A DNA stretch of 64,000 nt from Humulus lupulus (taxonomy: Eukaryota > Streptophyta > Magnoliopsida > Rosales > Cannabaceae): positions 67,634,143-67,698,142 of the forward strand of contig NC_084799.1 in the NCBI RefSeq assembly GCF_963169125.1. Direction: 5' to 3'. The notes under the pieces are model-generated. The model saw only the letters and a program-made list of their open reading frames with translations, had not been told where the DNA came from and ran no database searches. Positions within the stretch are counted from its first letter, which is position 1; each line of letters begins with the position of its first letter. The translations under genes and the position numbers were made by a program. Shown one piece after another: positions 22,244-32,722 of the stretch.

Positions 22244-22898
22244 TGTAGCGTCAAAAATTACCTAATAAGGCTTATGGGGCTAAGATGACAATTTATGAAA
22301 ATTATGTGTTTATGTGATATATAAGCGTGTAATTATGTGATTATGTGAGTTATATGATAATATGACTAGATATGCATGTTTAGGTGTATTAAATATGCAT
22401 GTGGACCCATTTCTTATTAGAAGGGCAATTTTCGTAATATGGCCTATTATGGGTATATTTGGCATATATGTGTGAGACAATATTATTATGTGGATATATC
22501 TGGGTTACTCGGCACAAGACGATCCTAGAGAGCAAGTTAGCGGGAAAGTCACAAAGGGACCTAATACCCGACTCGGGGCGAGTCAATGAGTATTTTTGGT
22601 ATCTAGTACATTACCGGGTTATCGGGTAACGGGAATGAATATTCGAGGATATATTTGGTATTAGTGAGATTATGAGGGAATTCTGGGAGTTTTGATCATT
22701 TTGCCCTCGGGGACGTTTTTGGTACCCCGATCCTCGGGATTTGCTTAAGGTTACTTAGTGTCAAGTAAACCTCACCAATAAAAAATAGAGGAAACGTTCA
22801 ACACTTTCTCTCTCTCTCTTGGCATACTCTCACTCTTTCAATTCCTTGGGAATTCTTGCAGTTTAAGGAGAATCGAGCTAGTTTAGGCTCAGGATTGT
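22244..22898 (+). mobile_element. Element III 5' LTR, first part
   Basis: It starts TGTAGCGTCAAAAATTACC and follows the 3' LTR (42332 onward) base for base with scattered differences through GGAAAGTCACAAAGGGACC to GTTTAGGCTCAGGATT. It then breaks where element II begins. About 390 bp of LTR (42332 copy, near 43073-43466) is missing before the second part resumes at 28608. Confidence 0.8.
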
Positions 22899-23624
22899 TG
22901 TAGCGTCTTGGAATTTTACATAGCTAGATAGTAGCAGCTTGTGTTGTAGTATTTTAGTTTTCGTGGTTATTAGTTCAAGCCGGGATTTTGTTGGAAACTC
23001 ATAGAGATAGTTATGGATTTTATAAGTTTACCCTATAGTTTAGAAATATTAACTTTATCATAAGGTGTGATTAATATAGCTGGTCCTAGAAATGATATTT
23101 ATTAACCTAAGGAATAGATAGAATAATTAAGAATGTGACACTTGTCACATGTATGATTATTAAGGATTTAAATATTTTAGATGAACAAATTAATAAAAGA
23201 TAAACCTAGGAAGTCTAGAACCTTCCCTCAGCTGTTAGGATCACATTTTACTCAGTCAAAGTTGTTTTAAGTGCTGAAAGTGTGCAAAAACGTGTTTGAT
23301 ATATCAGCGTAAGCCAATATATCGCAGCTATAAAGGTTGATAAATCGCCTATGTTTGATACAGAAAACACGTCGACTTCGAACGAACGAAACCACGGAGG
23401 CTCGAGATTATGGGGCATGCGATTTATCGCCTATATGGGGCGATATATCGGTTCCCTCATCATTTTTTAAAATCCATGGAATCTGAGCTAGAAACAGCCC
23501 TCAACAACTTGGACTTGCTCTTGAACGTTTTTGACCGAGTTTTGGGCATCTGTTGAGCAGAAAATTCAATTTTTATTCAATAGTTTATTCATTTTAAAAG
23601 GATTTAGTTTCACTCCTTGAACTC

Positions 23625-23633
23625 TATAAATAG
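23625..23633 (+). promoter_or_regulatory. TATA box of element II LTR
   Basis: TATAAATAG preceded by AACTC and followed by GACC is a typical plant LTR core promoter. The transcript would start near 23660. Confidence 0.5.
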
Positions 23634-23871
23634 GACCTTTCACTCAGCCATTTGCTTCATCATTCAAGCATTCTTCAGAGCCTCCAAGCTGCTAAGTTCA
23701 TTCTAGAGAGAAACACTAGGGTTTTGGGGTTAAAGATTTCCAATATGGATCTTACTGTTTGGTTTTAGGAGTTTCCAATCCCGTTCTTTTCTCCAATATC
23801 CCAGTTTTTCGGTAAGGAAAATAGGTTAGATTTTATGTGTTATGATTATGTTTATATGCTATGTGTATGTA

Positions 23872-24224
23872 AGTAAGTAAGTAAGTAAGTATGTAAGTAA
23901 GTAAGTATGTATGTATGTATGTATGTATGTATGTATGTATGTATGTATGTATGTATGTATGTATGTATGTATGTATGTATGTATGTATGTATGTATGTAT
24001 GTATGTATGTATGTATGTATGTATGTATGTATGTATGTATGTATGTATGTATGTATGTATGTATGTATGTATGTATGTATGTATGTTATGTATGTATGTT
24101 ATGTATGTATGTTATGTATGTATGTATGTATGTATGTATGTATGTATGTATGTATGTATGTATGTATGTATGTATGTATGTATGTATGTATGTATGTATG
24201 TATGTATGTATGTATGTATGTATA
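23872..24224. repeat. (GTAT)n / (GTAA)n microsatellite
   Basis: About 80 tandem GTAT units are preceded by GTAA units. Three short ATGTTATGTATGT interruptions lie at 24083-24118. Long all-frame translations of the type MYVCMYVC arise from this array and are not genes. Confidence 0.95.
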
Positions 24225-24934
24225 TGTTTTATGTTGTAATTGCTTGGGAAATATGGTTGCTTAGATAGCAAATAAGCAAATCCCGATATTTTATATCATT
24301 ATCGTAAATTATAGTTATGTTTAAACCTACCTCTAAATAGTAGCCAGAGGACATAGATGGTTTATCATATACTATATTATGTTTAAACCTACCTCTAATA
24401 GTAGCAAGAGGGCCTAGATGGTTTCTATCACATACTACGGTAATGAGTTAATGGCCATTAATATTGTAGTCTTATGTTTTATGATTTATGTTTTTACGTC
24501 ACACGCTTTATGAATTATGTTTTTATGTCTTATGATTTATAATATGTTTTAGTAGTTTTCCTTATTGGGCATTAGGCTCATTCCTTTTTATTTTAGATGG
24601 TGCAGGAAAATGAGCTTGGAAGGTGGGACGGATTCGTGGCAGCCTTGGCATGTGTGTTGGGAGAGGACTAAATGAATGGACTGATGGGAACGATCGAGGA
24701 TGACGCTTATGTTTTGAGTCTTTTTAATTATGTATTTATGTTTTTCCGCATTTAGTATTTGAATAATTAATTAAAGATTTTGTTTTCCTTATGATTTTAT
24801 GTAATAACAATGGGATCTCGTATTTTGGATTGTCTAATAAAGTTCTATTATTTTATGCATGTATTCTAAAATACAAGTTATGTCTTAGTAGTTTTTAATG
24901 GTCTGGGGTCTTTAAGTTAGTCGGTTCATTACAG

Positions 24935-24951
24935 TTGGTATCAAAGCCATG
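24935..24951 (+). promoter_or_regulatory. Initiator-Met tRNA primer-binding site of element II
   Basis: TTGGTATCAAAGCCATGG lies two bases after the LTR end. It differs from the standard plant initiator-Met primer site (TGGTATCAGAGCCATGG) by one base. Confidence 0.8.
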
Positions 24952-25083
24952 GTTCATATGCATGAAGTTCTCCTTGATAGACACGCAAAAGCTCCGGATC
25001 TAACCGCCGATGTAAGTGTTTATGTTATGAATATTATGTTTATGTTAATAGCTAACATTTTAGAAATTATGTTTTCAGTCAAA

Positions 25084-25551
25084 ATGAATTGAGCTTTGAC
25101 CTATCATGATGTCTAAGTCATTAAGGCATTGAAAAGGGTTAGAGAGCCAAGGGATACAATAGGAGTGCTAGAAAGAATCACTTAGAGATTGATCATATTT
25201 CACAAGGAGATAGTTCACCTTCAAATCGCTAAGCAAATTATGATGAGAGCCATGGAACAATATGTCCTAGTAATTAGGCTTTTTAACGACTTTCCTTCTA
25301 TAGTTTCAAAATTGGAAGAATTATGGGAGACTATGGGTGATGAAGATGATCTACCGGTAGCCATGAGATATTATTTTCTTATACTTAGGTTTACCTATAG
25401 GTTTGAGTTTCAATTCACCAATGAACAAAAGAATAATATCCTGATGAATATTCCCCAAGGTATTTTTGAGGCTTATGGTACTAATGATTATGAGGAAATA
25501 ACTGATGATATGTTAGATGAAGGATCAGATGTAGAAGATCCTGATTTTTAG
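25084..25551 (+). pseudogene. Extra ORF upstream of gag in element II, function unknown
   Basis: Frame 1 from ATG 25084 to TAG 25549 spans about 155 codons with three early stops (25090, 25114, 25183) and then 120 clean codons. Visible segments are ALKRVREPRDTIGVLERIT, the helix-like VHLQIAKQIMMRAMEQYVL, an aromatic stretch AMRYYFLILRFTYRFEFQF, and an acidic tail DMLDEGSDVEDPDF. There is no zinc knuckle, protease or RT motif, and gag proper begins about 700 bp downstream. I do not recognise the family. The clean 3' part and start placement just after the primer site suggest a former accessory gene of this family. Confidence 0.55.
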
Positions 25552-26050
25552 AAATTTCACCCTAGTAATTATTAGTATAGTTTCTTGATTTATTTTGAAT
25601 TTCTGATTGTAAGAAGTGAAAATCTTTTTCCAAATGAATAAAGTTGTTATTTTTGAATGGCATGTATGAGTTTGATTTTTTTTTTTTTTACAATCATAAT
25701 AAATTTAGAATAAATTCAATAAATAATGACTAAGTTCGGTGAGGGTGGATACAAATCAATGGGTCGGGTTATGTATTAAGAGTTTAGGGGGGCCATAGTA
25801 GTGGGAATATTTTACTGATCCCTGCCCTCCCTCAGTATGGTCAACTTTGGAACAGCGACAAGTTTCGAGCCTGAGAATTAAGTCATATAGGGTTGTTAGA
25901 AATAGACTTAGAAAACAATAGAGATGGCTTAATATTCTAAATATATAAACACACACTAATTTATAAAGATGGCTGACATATTTTTTCATAAGAATTCATA
26001 ACTGATAGGTCCGAGTTATGTTTTCTTAGAATAAGTTTTGCCTTAGAAAC
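25552..26050 (+). other. Element II leader between extra ORF and gag
   Basis: AT-rich sequence with a T run at 25675-25690. No ORF, repeat or LTR end recognised. It could contain splice signals joining the leader to gag, but none stands out. Confidence 0.35.
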
Positions 26051-26054
26051 TATT

Positions 26055-27270
26055 ATGGTATGTTCTAACGTGTTTTCTCGACTGTTAGAACTTTGCTGGA
26101 GATGTCACTCTGAAGGTTTGCACGCACGAACGGTAATGCCTCTAGCACCGCTAATGAGACTCATGAAGCCCCTCCAGTCCGAAGAAGAACGCGTGCTACC
26201 AATGCTGCTGCTAACAGAAATGCACCACCATCAGTTGACAACACCACTGATATTACCCAGTTACGGCAACAAGTGGAAGAATTGATGCAACAACAACGAC
26301 AACAGCCTCAGCCATAACCTCAACCGCAGCTTCAGCCGTAGACTCAGCTGCAACCTCAGCCAACAGCTCAAGCACCCCAGCAAGGGAAGAATGTAGGATA
26401 TCCATATGGAGGATGGCCAGTGGCAAGCTATGCGCCTTATCTAGCTCAGTACATAGAGCCAATATACGAGCTTTTCTGTAAGCAACACACTCCAAAATTT
26501 TGAAGGGACAACCGACCCCTTTGAAGCTGAAGAATGGCTCATGAATGTAGAGCCTATTCTAGCACACATGAACCTCAGCAACGCGGATCGCATATCCTAT
26601 GTTTCCTCTCTACTGAAAAAGGATGCTAGAATTTGGTGGGATTTGATACAACAGACTCATGATATCACCACCATGACTTGGGCTAGATTTGTGGAGCTAT
26701 TTCACAAAAAGTACTACAATTCGACAGTCATCGCTACGTGGGTGGAAGAGTTTGCCAGTCTGAAGTAGGGAAATTTGATAGTAGTCGAGTACGCTCGATA
26801 ATTTGATCGTCTAGCCAAGTTCGCACCAACGTTGTTCCCAACTGATTTCTTGAGGGTTACCAAGTTTAGAAGGGGACTTTGACCCAAGATTGAGTTAGGA
26901 TTCAAGCTTTCAAACCCTAGAGCCACTTCTTACGTCGATGTTCTAGAAACGACTATAGAGGTGGAAAGGCTCCAAACAAATGTTAGTAAAGAGGAAGCAA
27001 GCAAGTCTGAACCCAAGCAGTAGAATTAGACACATAATGGTCGAAACCACAACAACAAACAACATAGCAATAATGGGCAGAAAAGAAAGCATCCTAATAA
27101 TAAGCAAGCCGACGCTGACAAAAGAGCAAGGACAAATAACAATAATAATAGGTCGGGTTATGTGGAATACCCTCTATGCTCCAAGTGCCAGAAAAGACAT
27201 CCTGGGGAGTGTCGTGCAAACACCAAAGGCTGTTTAAATTGTGGCGAGGAAGGTCATCGGAAAAAGGACT
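26055..27270 (+). pseudogene. gag: Element II gag, decayed
   Basis: The N-terminal part is Q/P-rich (QQQRQQPQP near 26290) with stops. The capsid core follows in frame 0 at 26541-26768 (LLKKDARIWWDLIQQTHDIT, ARFVELFHKKYYNSTV), then stops at 26766 and further on. A K/N/Q-rich basic stretch leads to YPLCSKCQKRHPGEC and the zinc knuckle CLNCGEEGHRKKDC (27233-27274), the C-C-H-C type normal for chromoviruses. At least five stops or frame changes are present. Confidence 0.75.
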
Positions 27271-27289
27271 GTCTGCAGCTTAAACAAGA

Positions 27290-27880
27290 AGAAAATAAGG
27301 ACAACAAGAAGGTTCCAGCCAGAGTCTTCACCTTGACCCAGGGAGAAGTCGAAGCTAGTAATAAGGAGGTCAAAGGTCAGCTTCCTATCCTCAATAATAT
27401 ATGTTCAGTATTTTTTTATTCGGGAGCAACACACTCCTATATCTCATTAGGAATGATAGAGAAATTAGACAAACCTTGTGAAAGATTTAGAAATAGGTTT
27501 GTTATGGAACTTCCTTCGGGCGAAATAGTTCTATAATCACGAAAAATACAAGGAGTATTGATCAAAGTCGAGGGCACAGAGCTAGAAGGAGACCTGATAG
27601 AGCTAGAGATCAAGGACTTCAACGTAATACTGGGCATGGACTGGCTAGCAAGACATGGCGCAACCATCGACTATAGACGCAAGCAAGTAACGTTCGAAAC
27701 TCCTGATGGTCAGAAACTATGTTTTATGGGAATGGTTTCAGGACTACGGAAGCCGCTTATCTCATCTCTCAAAGCTCAGCGGATGATAGAGAAAAAATGT
27801 CACACATTCTTAGCAAGTGTCACGGTTGTGGCAAGAAACACCATTAAAGGTTGGAGATGTTTGCATTATAAAGGAATTTC
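27290..27880 (+). pseudogene. Element II protease region
   Basis: KVPARVFTLTQGEVEA is followed by the active-site block, read here as FYSGATHSYIS (near 27415), where the usual Asp of the D-S-G triad is Tyr. FNVILGMDWLARHGATIDY (near 27620) is the second conserved protease block. One TAA at 27535 and a frame change near 27820 interrupt it. Confidence 0.7.
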
Positions 27881-28607
27881 CAGAGATATTTCTTGACGAC
27901 TTACTAGGGTTCCACCCTACACGGGAAATTGACTTCACAATCGAACTAGTACCAAGAACCGAGCCTATCTCAAAGGCACCATACCAGATGGCACCTACCA
28001 AACTCAAGGAGTTGAAAAAGCAGTTGCAAGAACTCTTAGACTTGGGTTTCACCAGACCGAGCCATTCACCATGGGGAGCATCAGTTCTATTTTTGAAGAA
28101 GAAGGATGGAAGCATGCAGATGTGTATCGATTACCATAAGCTGAATAATGCGACTATTAAGAACTAGTATCACTACCCTAGATCGACGACTTATTTGATC
28201 AACTCCGAGGAGCGACTGTATTTTCAAAGATTCATCTACGGTCCGGTTATCACCAGCTCAAGGTAAGGGAAGAGGATATACCAAAGACAACTTTTAGGAC
28301 TCGATACGGACACTAGGAGTTCCTAGTCATGTCTTTTGGTCTTACCAATGCTCTAGACGCATTTATGGACTTGATGAATCGGGTCTTCAAGGATTACTTG
28401 GACAAATTCTTCATAGTGTTCATTGACGATATTTTGGTGTACTCCAAGGATGAAGTCAAGCACGAGGAACATTTAAGACTGGCCATGCTGCGACTAAAGG
28501 AGCATCAACTTTATGCCAAGTTCAAGAAATGTAAATTTTGGCTATCATAAGTAGCGTTCCTCGGCCACATAGTATCCAAGGATGGAGTCACAGTAGACCC
28601 AACTAAG
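27817..28607 (+). pseudogene. Element II reverse transcriptase, 3' truncated
   Basis: It begins [20 protein letters not shown], with [20 protein letters not shown] (near 28040) and [10 protein letters not shown]. The middle is frameshifted between 28168 and 28329. [20 protein letters not shown] then leads to an intact catalytic box, [12 protein letters not shown] (near 28420). After KDGVTVDPTK (28607) the sequence becomes LTR of element III. Confidence 0.8.
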
Positions 28608-29982
28608 CTCGGGCTCTCTGACTTAAGGCAATTCCCGACTCCTTTGTTTTGAGCCTCGGCGCTTGAAGGGTTTTGAGCCCGTTGAGGGTTTTTCAGTGTG
28701 GTAACTCAAACCTTAGGGCTCGGGATCGATCCTACTACCTAATTTTGTAGAATGCAGCGTCCCGGAGGCTAGGACTCTGTTTGGAAACATTTTTCACTCA
28801 TTTTGATGAGATTCTCTATTGTTTGTGACTAGGTTATCGTTAGGGGCTCGGAACCAGGATCATGCTCGACGGTCATTCTTAATACACTTTGCACTCGGAC
28901 CTAAGGTAAGAAAACTGCACCCAAACCTGATTGTTGATTGTAACTATGAATAGGTCTCGACCCCTAAGAATGAACGTGAATTAGGTTATGCTTCAATGCT
29001 CTATATCTGGATAATTATTTAATGAATGCTTGCCTTGTTTGCATAGGTAGGGCTCGACCCTGTTAAGAAACATGGTTATTACCATGTTTGTGTTTAGTTG
29101 GTTAAGATACCATGATTTATATGTAAGCATATGTGTATTTGTTTGAAGTATGCTTATCGGTATCTGTATCTGTATGTTTGGTTATCTGAATGTCTGATCA
29201 AAGACTTGACTTATTAGTCAGGACGGAAATAGCGCTCTGCGCGTTGGTCGAGAGGCTTAGGCCCAATCAGGGACGTACTATTACGTTGGATGACCCTATG
29301 GCCATTGGAAAACAAAGCACTTGGCTAGCTCTATGGCTAGTTACTCAAAGCTAATGGCAAGGGCCCCAAGTGACTCTATGGCTACATAGCTAGGCCATAG
29401 GGCCCCGGGTTCACTCTACGATCAACTATTCAGGGCAGCGAGCCCCAGTATGATCCAATGATCATTTATTTGTAATTGTATGCATGCATTAGTAGGTTAT
29501 TACTGCTGGGCATGCTAAATATGTATTTGGAATATGTATTACTGTTCATGCACATATCTAAGTTTTATTGTTGAGCCTTGGCTCACGGGTGCTATGTGGT
29601 GCAGGTAAGGGAAAAGGAAAGCTACACGAGCCATGAGTTGGAGAGCTTCGGTGGCGGCGTGTACATATGTGGTTGTTCATCCACCACGGCCAAGGATATC
29701 TCAGAGGAACTAGGGTTATATCCCTTATTTTTCTGCTTAGGCCTGCTAGTTGTAACTTTTGATTTGTATATACCCTTTTAAACATATGTTTGTAATATTT
29801 TGGGATCCCATGTATATATGATACTTTCAAATGAAAAGTCAGTGTTTCCTTTGACCAAAATTTTAACCCCAACCCTTGACATTAACCTTAGTTACACGTT
29901 TATAACCAAATGATTTGATTAGCAAGTCTGACACTATTTAAAAGTACACAGTGTAACGGTTCTGGATTAGGAGGACGTTACA
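28608..29982 (+). mobile_element. Element III 5' LTR, second part
   Basis: It begins CTCGGGCTCTCTGACTTAAG, matching the 3' LTR from about 43467, and ends AGGAGGACGTTACA before the primer site. The length (1375 bp) is close to the corresponding 1393 bp of the 3' LTR. It includes the conserved hairpin and splice-donor-like block at 29572-29610. Confidence 0.8.
29572..29610 (+). promoter_or_regulatory. Conserved LTR block: small hairpin plus donor-like AG/GTAAG
   Basis: GAGCCTTGGCTC can fold as a 5-bp stem. It is followed by ACGGGTGCTATGTGGTGCAG and GTAAGG. Near-identical blocks occur at 35951-35990, 40875-40915, 44452-44491, 48532-48570 and 50701-50740. The GCAG/GTAAG end fits a 5' splice site, so it may be used in the untranslated leader. 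That use is inferred. Confidence 0.5.
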
Positions 29983-30001
29983 ACTGGGTATCAGAGCTAC
30001 C
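29983..30001 (+). promoter_or_regulatory. Primer-binding site of element III
   Basis: ACTGGGTATCAGAGCTACC directly follows the LTR. It matches the initiator-Met primer site (TGGTATCAGAGCC) with a G for the second T and one base altered near the end. Confidence 0.75.
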
Positions 30002-30154
30002 AAGGTTTAAGGGTTCCTGAAGACTGGCCGGGCATGTACACTCGCCACTAAAGACAAGTTTGACTCAGGGTTTAGTAAATGTATATGCCTTATATGCATG
30101 CTTGTTTAGGGAGCATGAGGTATTTTGATAGATCCTGGCCCTGGCTTGTTGCAT

Positions 30155-30470
30155 GAATGATAAAGAACATGCTTATAAGCATTGTTATTGCTTGTGAATG
30201 CAAAGGAATCACTTATTAGCGTTGTTATATGGACGTGTAGGTCAGAATGTGCTTATTATCATTGTTAATTGCATATAGGCTAGGAAATGCTTATTAGCAC
30301 TATTAATACTGGCAGGGATTAAATAATATTCTTATTAGCATTGCTATACATGTATCAATGCTTGAACATGGTTATTTGCATTGCTAATTGCTTATGAATG
30401 CCAAAAATGCTTATTAGCACTGTTGTTTACTCATGAATATCAGGAAGTGCTTATTAGCACCATGATTGAA
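30155..30470 (+). repeat. Leader tandem repeats with palindromic TGCTTATTAGCA core
   Basis: Eight copies of TGCTTATTAGCAYTGTTA-like sequence are spaced 35-45 bp apart between the primer site and gag of element III. The first (TGCTTATAAGCA, near 30170) is a perfect 12-bp palindrome. Linkers contain TTGCTTGTGAATGC-like sequence. No ORF crosses it convincingly. Confidence 0.7.
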
Positions 30471-30601
30471 TGTATTATGTGTGGGCATGCTAGCATTGCA
30501 TCTGTTTGTTTGTTCAGTCTTGGACCGTCAGGCGACAAGAGGTATAGTTATTACTTACCTAACGGCCTGTTTGATCACTGCGGAGTGGAATAGTTATCAG
30601 T

Positions 30602-31545
30602 ATGCTTTCTCGAAGGTCAGAGAGGTTGGTTGGCCAAGAGATACAGGTCAAGGAAGAGAATGACCAGGGCCAGACCCCACCGCCAGCTCCAGAAAACTAG
30701 CAACAAGTGCTTGTTGAAATGCAAGCCATGTTACAGAGGTAGGAAGATGAGATTCGCCTCTTGAGAAAGCATCAGGTTACAACAGGGAACCTACCGCCAA
30801 CAGTACCAGTAGTGAAACAGGCAGGGGTTCCAGTGGCAGTACAGCCCCAAGCAGGGGGAGAAAGATGGGAACCCCTGTATGAGAGGTTCAGAAAACAACA
30901 CCCTCCAATTTTTTAGGGTAGCTCAGACCCACTGAAGGTTGAGCAATAGATGACTATGATAACCATCATCCTGGATTTCATGAGGGTAGGTGGTAATGAG
31001 AGAGTGATATGTGCCACTTACATGTTTCAAAAGGATGCCCGAATATGGTGGGAGGTGGTATCCCAGACCAGGGCAGTAAACACTATGGAATGGGAAGAAT
31101 TTAGAACTTTGTTCAATGAGAAATACTACAATGTCGTAGTTAAAACTACGAAGGGTGAAGAGTTTAGTAAGTTATTCAGGGAAACATGACAGTGACTGAT
31201 TATGCCTTGAAGTTTGACATATTGGAAAAGTTTGTCAGGGATCTGGTGCCCACTGATGGGACTAGGAGAAAGAGGTTTCTCCAGGGGCTACAGCCTATGA
31301 TAGCTCGGTATGTTTATATTACTATTGTGCAAGGAGTGACTACCTATGCACAGGTTGTGGGGAAGGCGCTTACAACTGAGAGCGTCGAGAATAAGATCTG
31401 GCGTGAGAATGCGACCAGAGGGGATTCTAGGAGGCCAGGACCTCCATTTGCAGGCTTTGGTAGGGGCGAAGGCCCTAGTGACCAAAAGAGAAAGACTCCA
31501 AATACAGTTTTAGCTCCAGTGCCAAATAGGAGGCCACGGGGCATA
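30602..31545 (+). pseudogene. gag: Element III gag, N-terminal part
   Basis: Frame 2 from ATG 30602 gives SRRSERLVGQEIQVKEEND, then stops, then VPVAVQPQAGGERWEPLYER. The capsid core YMFQKDARIWWEVVSQTRAV (near 31020) and FRTLFNEKYYNVVVK follow. Near 31186 it shifts to frame 1: MTVTDYALKFDILEKFVRDL, KRFLQGLQPMIARYV. At 31546-31550 the target CAGAT marks the insertion of solo LTR B, after which gag resumes at 36350. Four stops precede the core. Confidence 0.8.
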
Positions 31546-32722
31546 CAGATTGTAACGTCTCAAATTACCTAATAAGGCTTAGGACCATTATTAGGAGGCC
31601 AGAATGGCAAATTATGTGTTTATGTGATATATATGTATATTATTATATGATTATGTGAGTTATATTATAATATGACTTGATATGCATGTTTAGGTATATT
31701 AAATATGCATGTGGCCCGTTTCTGATTAAAATGGCAACTTTCGTAATTTGGCCCGTTATAGGTATATTTTGCAAATATGTGATATATGTGTGAGACCACA
31801 TTATTATGTGGATATGTTTGGGTTACTCGGCACAAGGCAATCCTAGGGAGCAAGCTAGTGGGAAAGTCACAATGGGACCAATACTTGACTCGGGGTTAGT
31901 CAAGGGGTATTTTGGGTATTTAGTACATTACTGGGATATTGGGTAATGGGAATGAATATTTGAGGATATATTGTAAGTTAGAAAGATTAGGAGAGAATTC
32001 TGAGGATTTTGACTATCTTGCCCTCGGGGACGTTTTTGGTTACCCCGAGCCTTGGGATTTGTTTAAGGTTACTTAAGCTCATAGTAACCTCTCAGAACTA
32101 TAAAACTCATAAAACAGTCTCGTTCTCTCTCTCATTCTCTCACTTGACACTCGTTAGCGTTTTCAAAGAAAACTCGAGTTTAGCACTCAGATTCAAGCGA
32201 GGTTAGAGTCATAACGATTCTAGGAAAGATTAGAAAATTAATAGCCAGAGGATTTAGCTGGAAAACAACCTAATCAAAGGTAGTTTAAGCTTTGAATTTC
32301 TGAGCTTTGGTTTCCTTGAGTTTCTAGAGTTTTGATTTGAATTATTGATTTGGTGGAGGTTTTTGAGTGAGATGAGCTTGGGTTTTGATGGTGTTTATGT
32401 GTTGACATTGTTAGGGGGAGTTAATTCTGAGTTTGAGATTCAATTGGGTTGGATTTTGGGTGAAATTAGCTGAGGAAAATAGGGGAAATTATGGTTTCGC
32501 GGGGTCGCGTCGCGGCCCTGTTCTTGGGGCACCATGACCCGTGTGAACCCAGGGCCCAGGAGGGGTTCTGTTTCAGAGGCGCGCCACGACTCTCAGGGCC
32601 AAATCGCGACCTGTGTCTTGAATTTCAGACAAAGGGCTCTCAGTTCTGGGAGGCGCGCCGTGACCCTTAAGGTCAAGTCAATGCCCACCTAGGCATCTTT
32701 GGCAACCTTAGTTTGTTAGTAA

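Larger units (their letters stand above)
22899..24933 (+). mobile_element. Element II 5' LTR
   Basis: It starts TGTAGCGTCTTGGAATTTTA and ends GGTTCATTACA directly before the primer site. A TATA box (TATAAATAG) is at 23625-23633 with GGACCTTTCACTCAGCC downstream. The 2035 bp include a tetranucleotide array of about 340 bp (23880-24222), so the ancestral LTR was nearer 1.7 kb. It belongs to a different LTR family from III. Confidence 0.75.
22899..28607 (+). mobile_element. Element II, Tekay-type element truncated after RT
   Basis: It has a 5' LTR (22899-24933), initiator-Met primer site, an extra ORF, gag, protease and RT, then stops at a junction with the LTR of element III at 28607. RNase H, integrase, chromodomain and 3' LTR are gone. 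It was inserted into the 5' LTR of III after ATTGT (22894-22898). A later deletion removed its 3' half together with about 390 bp of the host LTR, so no 3' target copy remains. Confidence 0.8.

Noticed and set aside
23907..24271. Long ORFs of MYVC repeats in all plus frames and THIYI repeats in minus frames
   Set aside because: They are translations of a perfect tetranucleotide array with no start context, domain or stop pressure.
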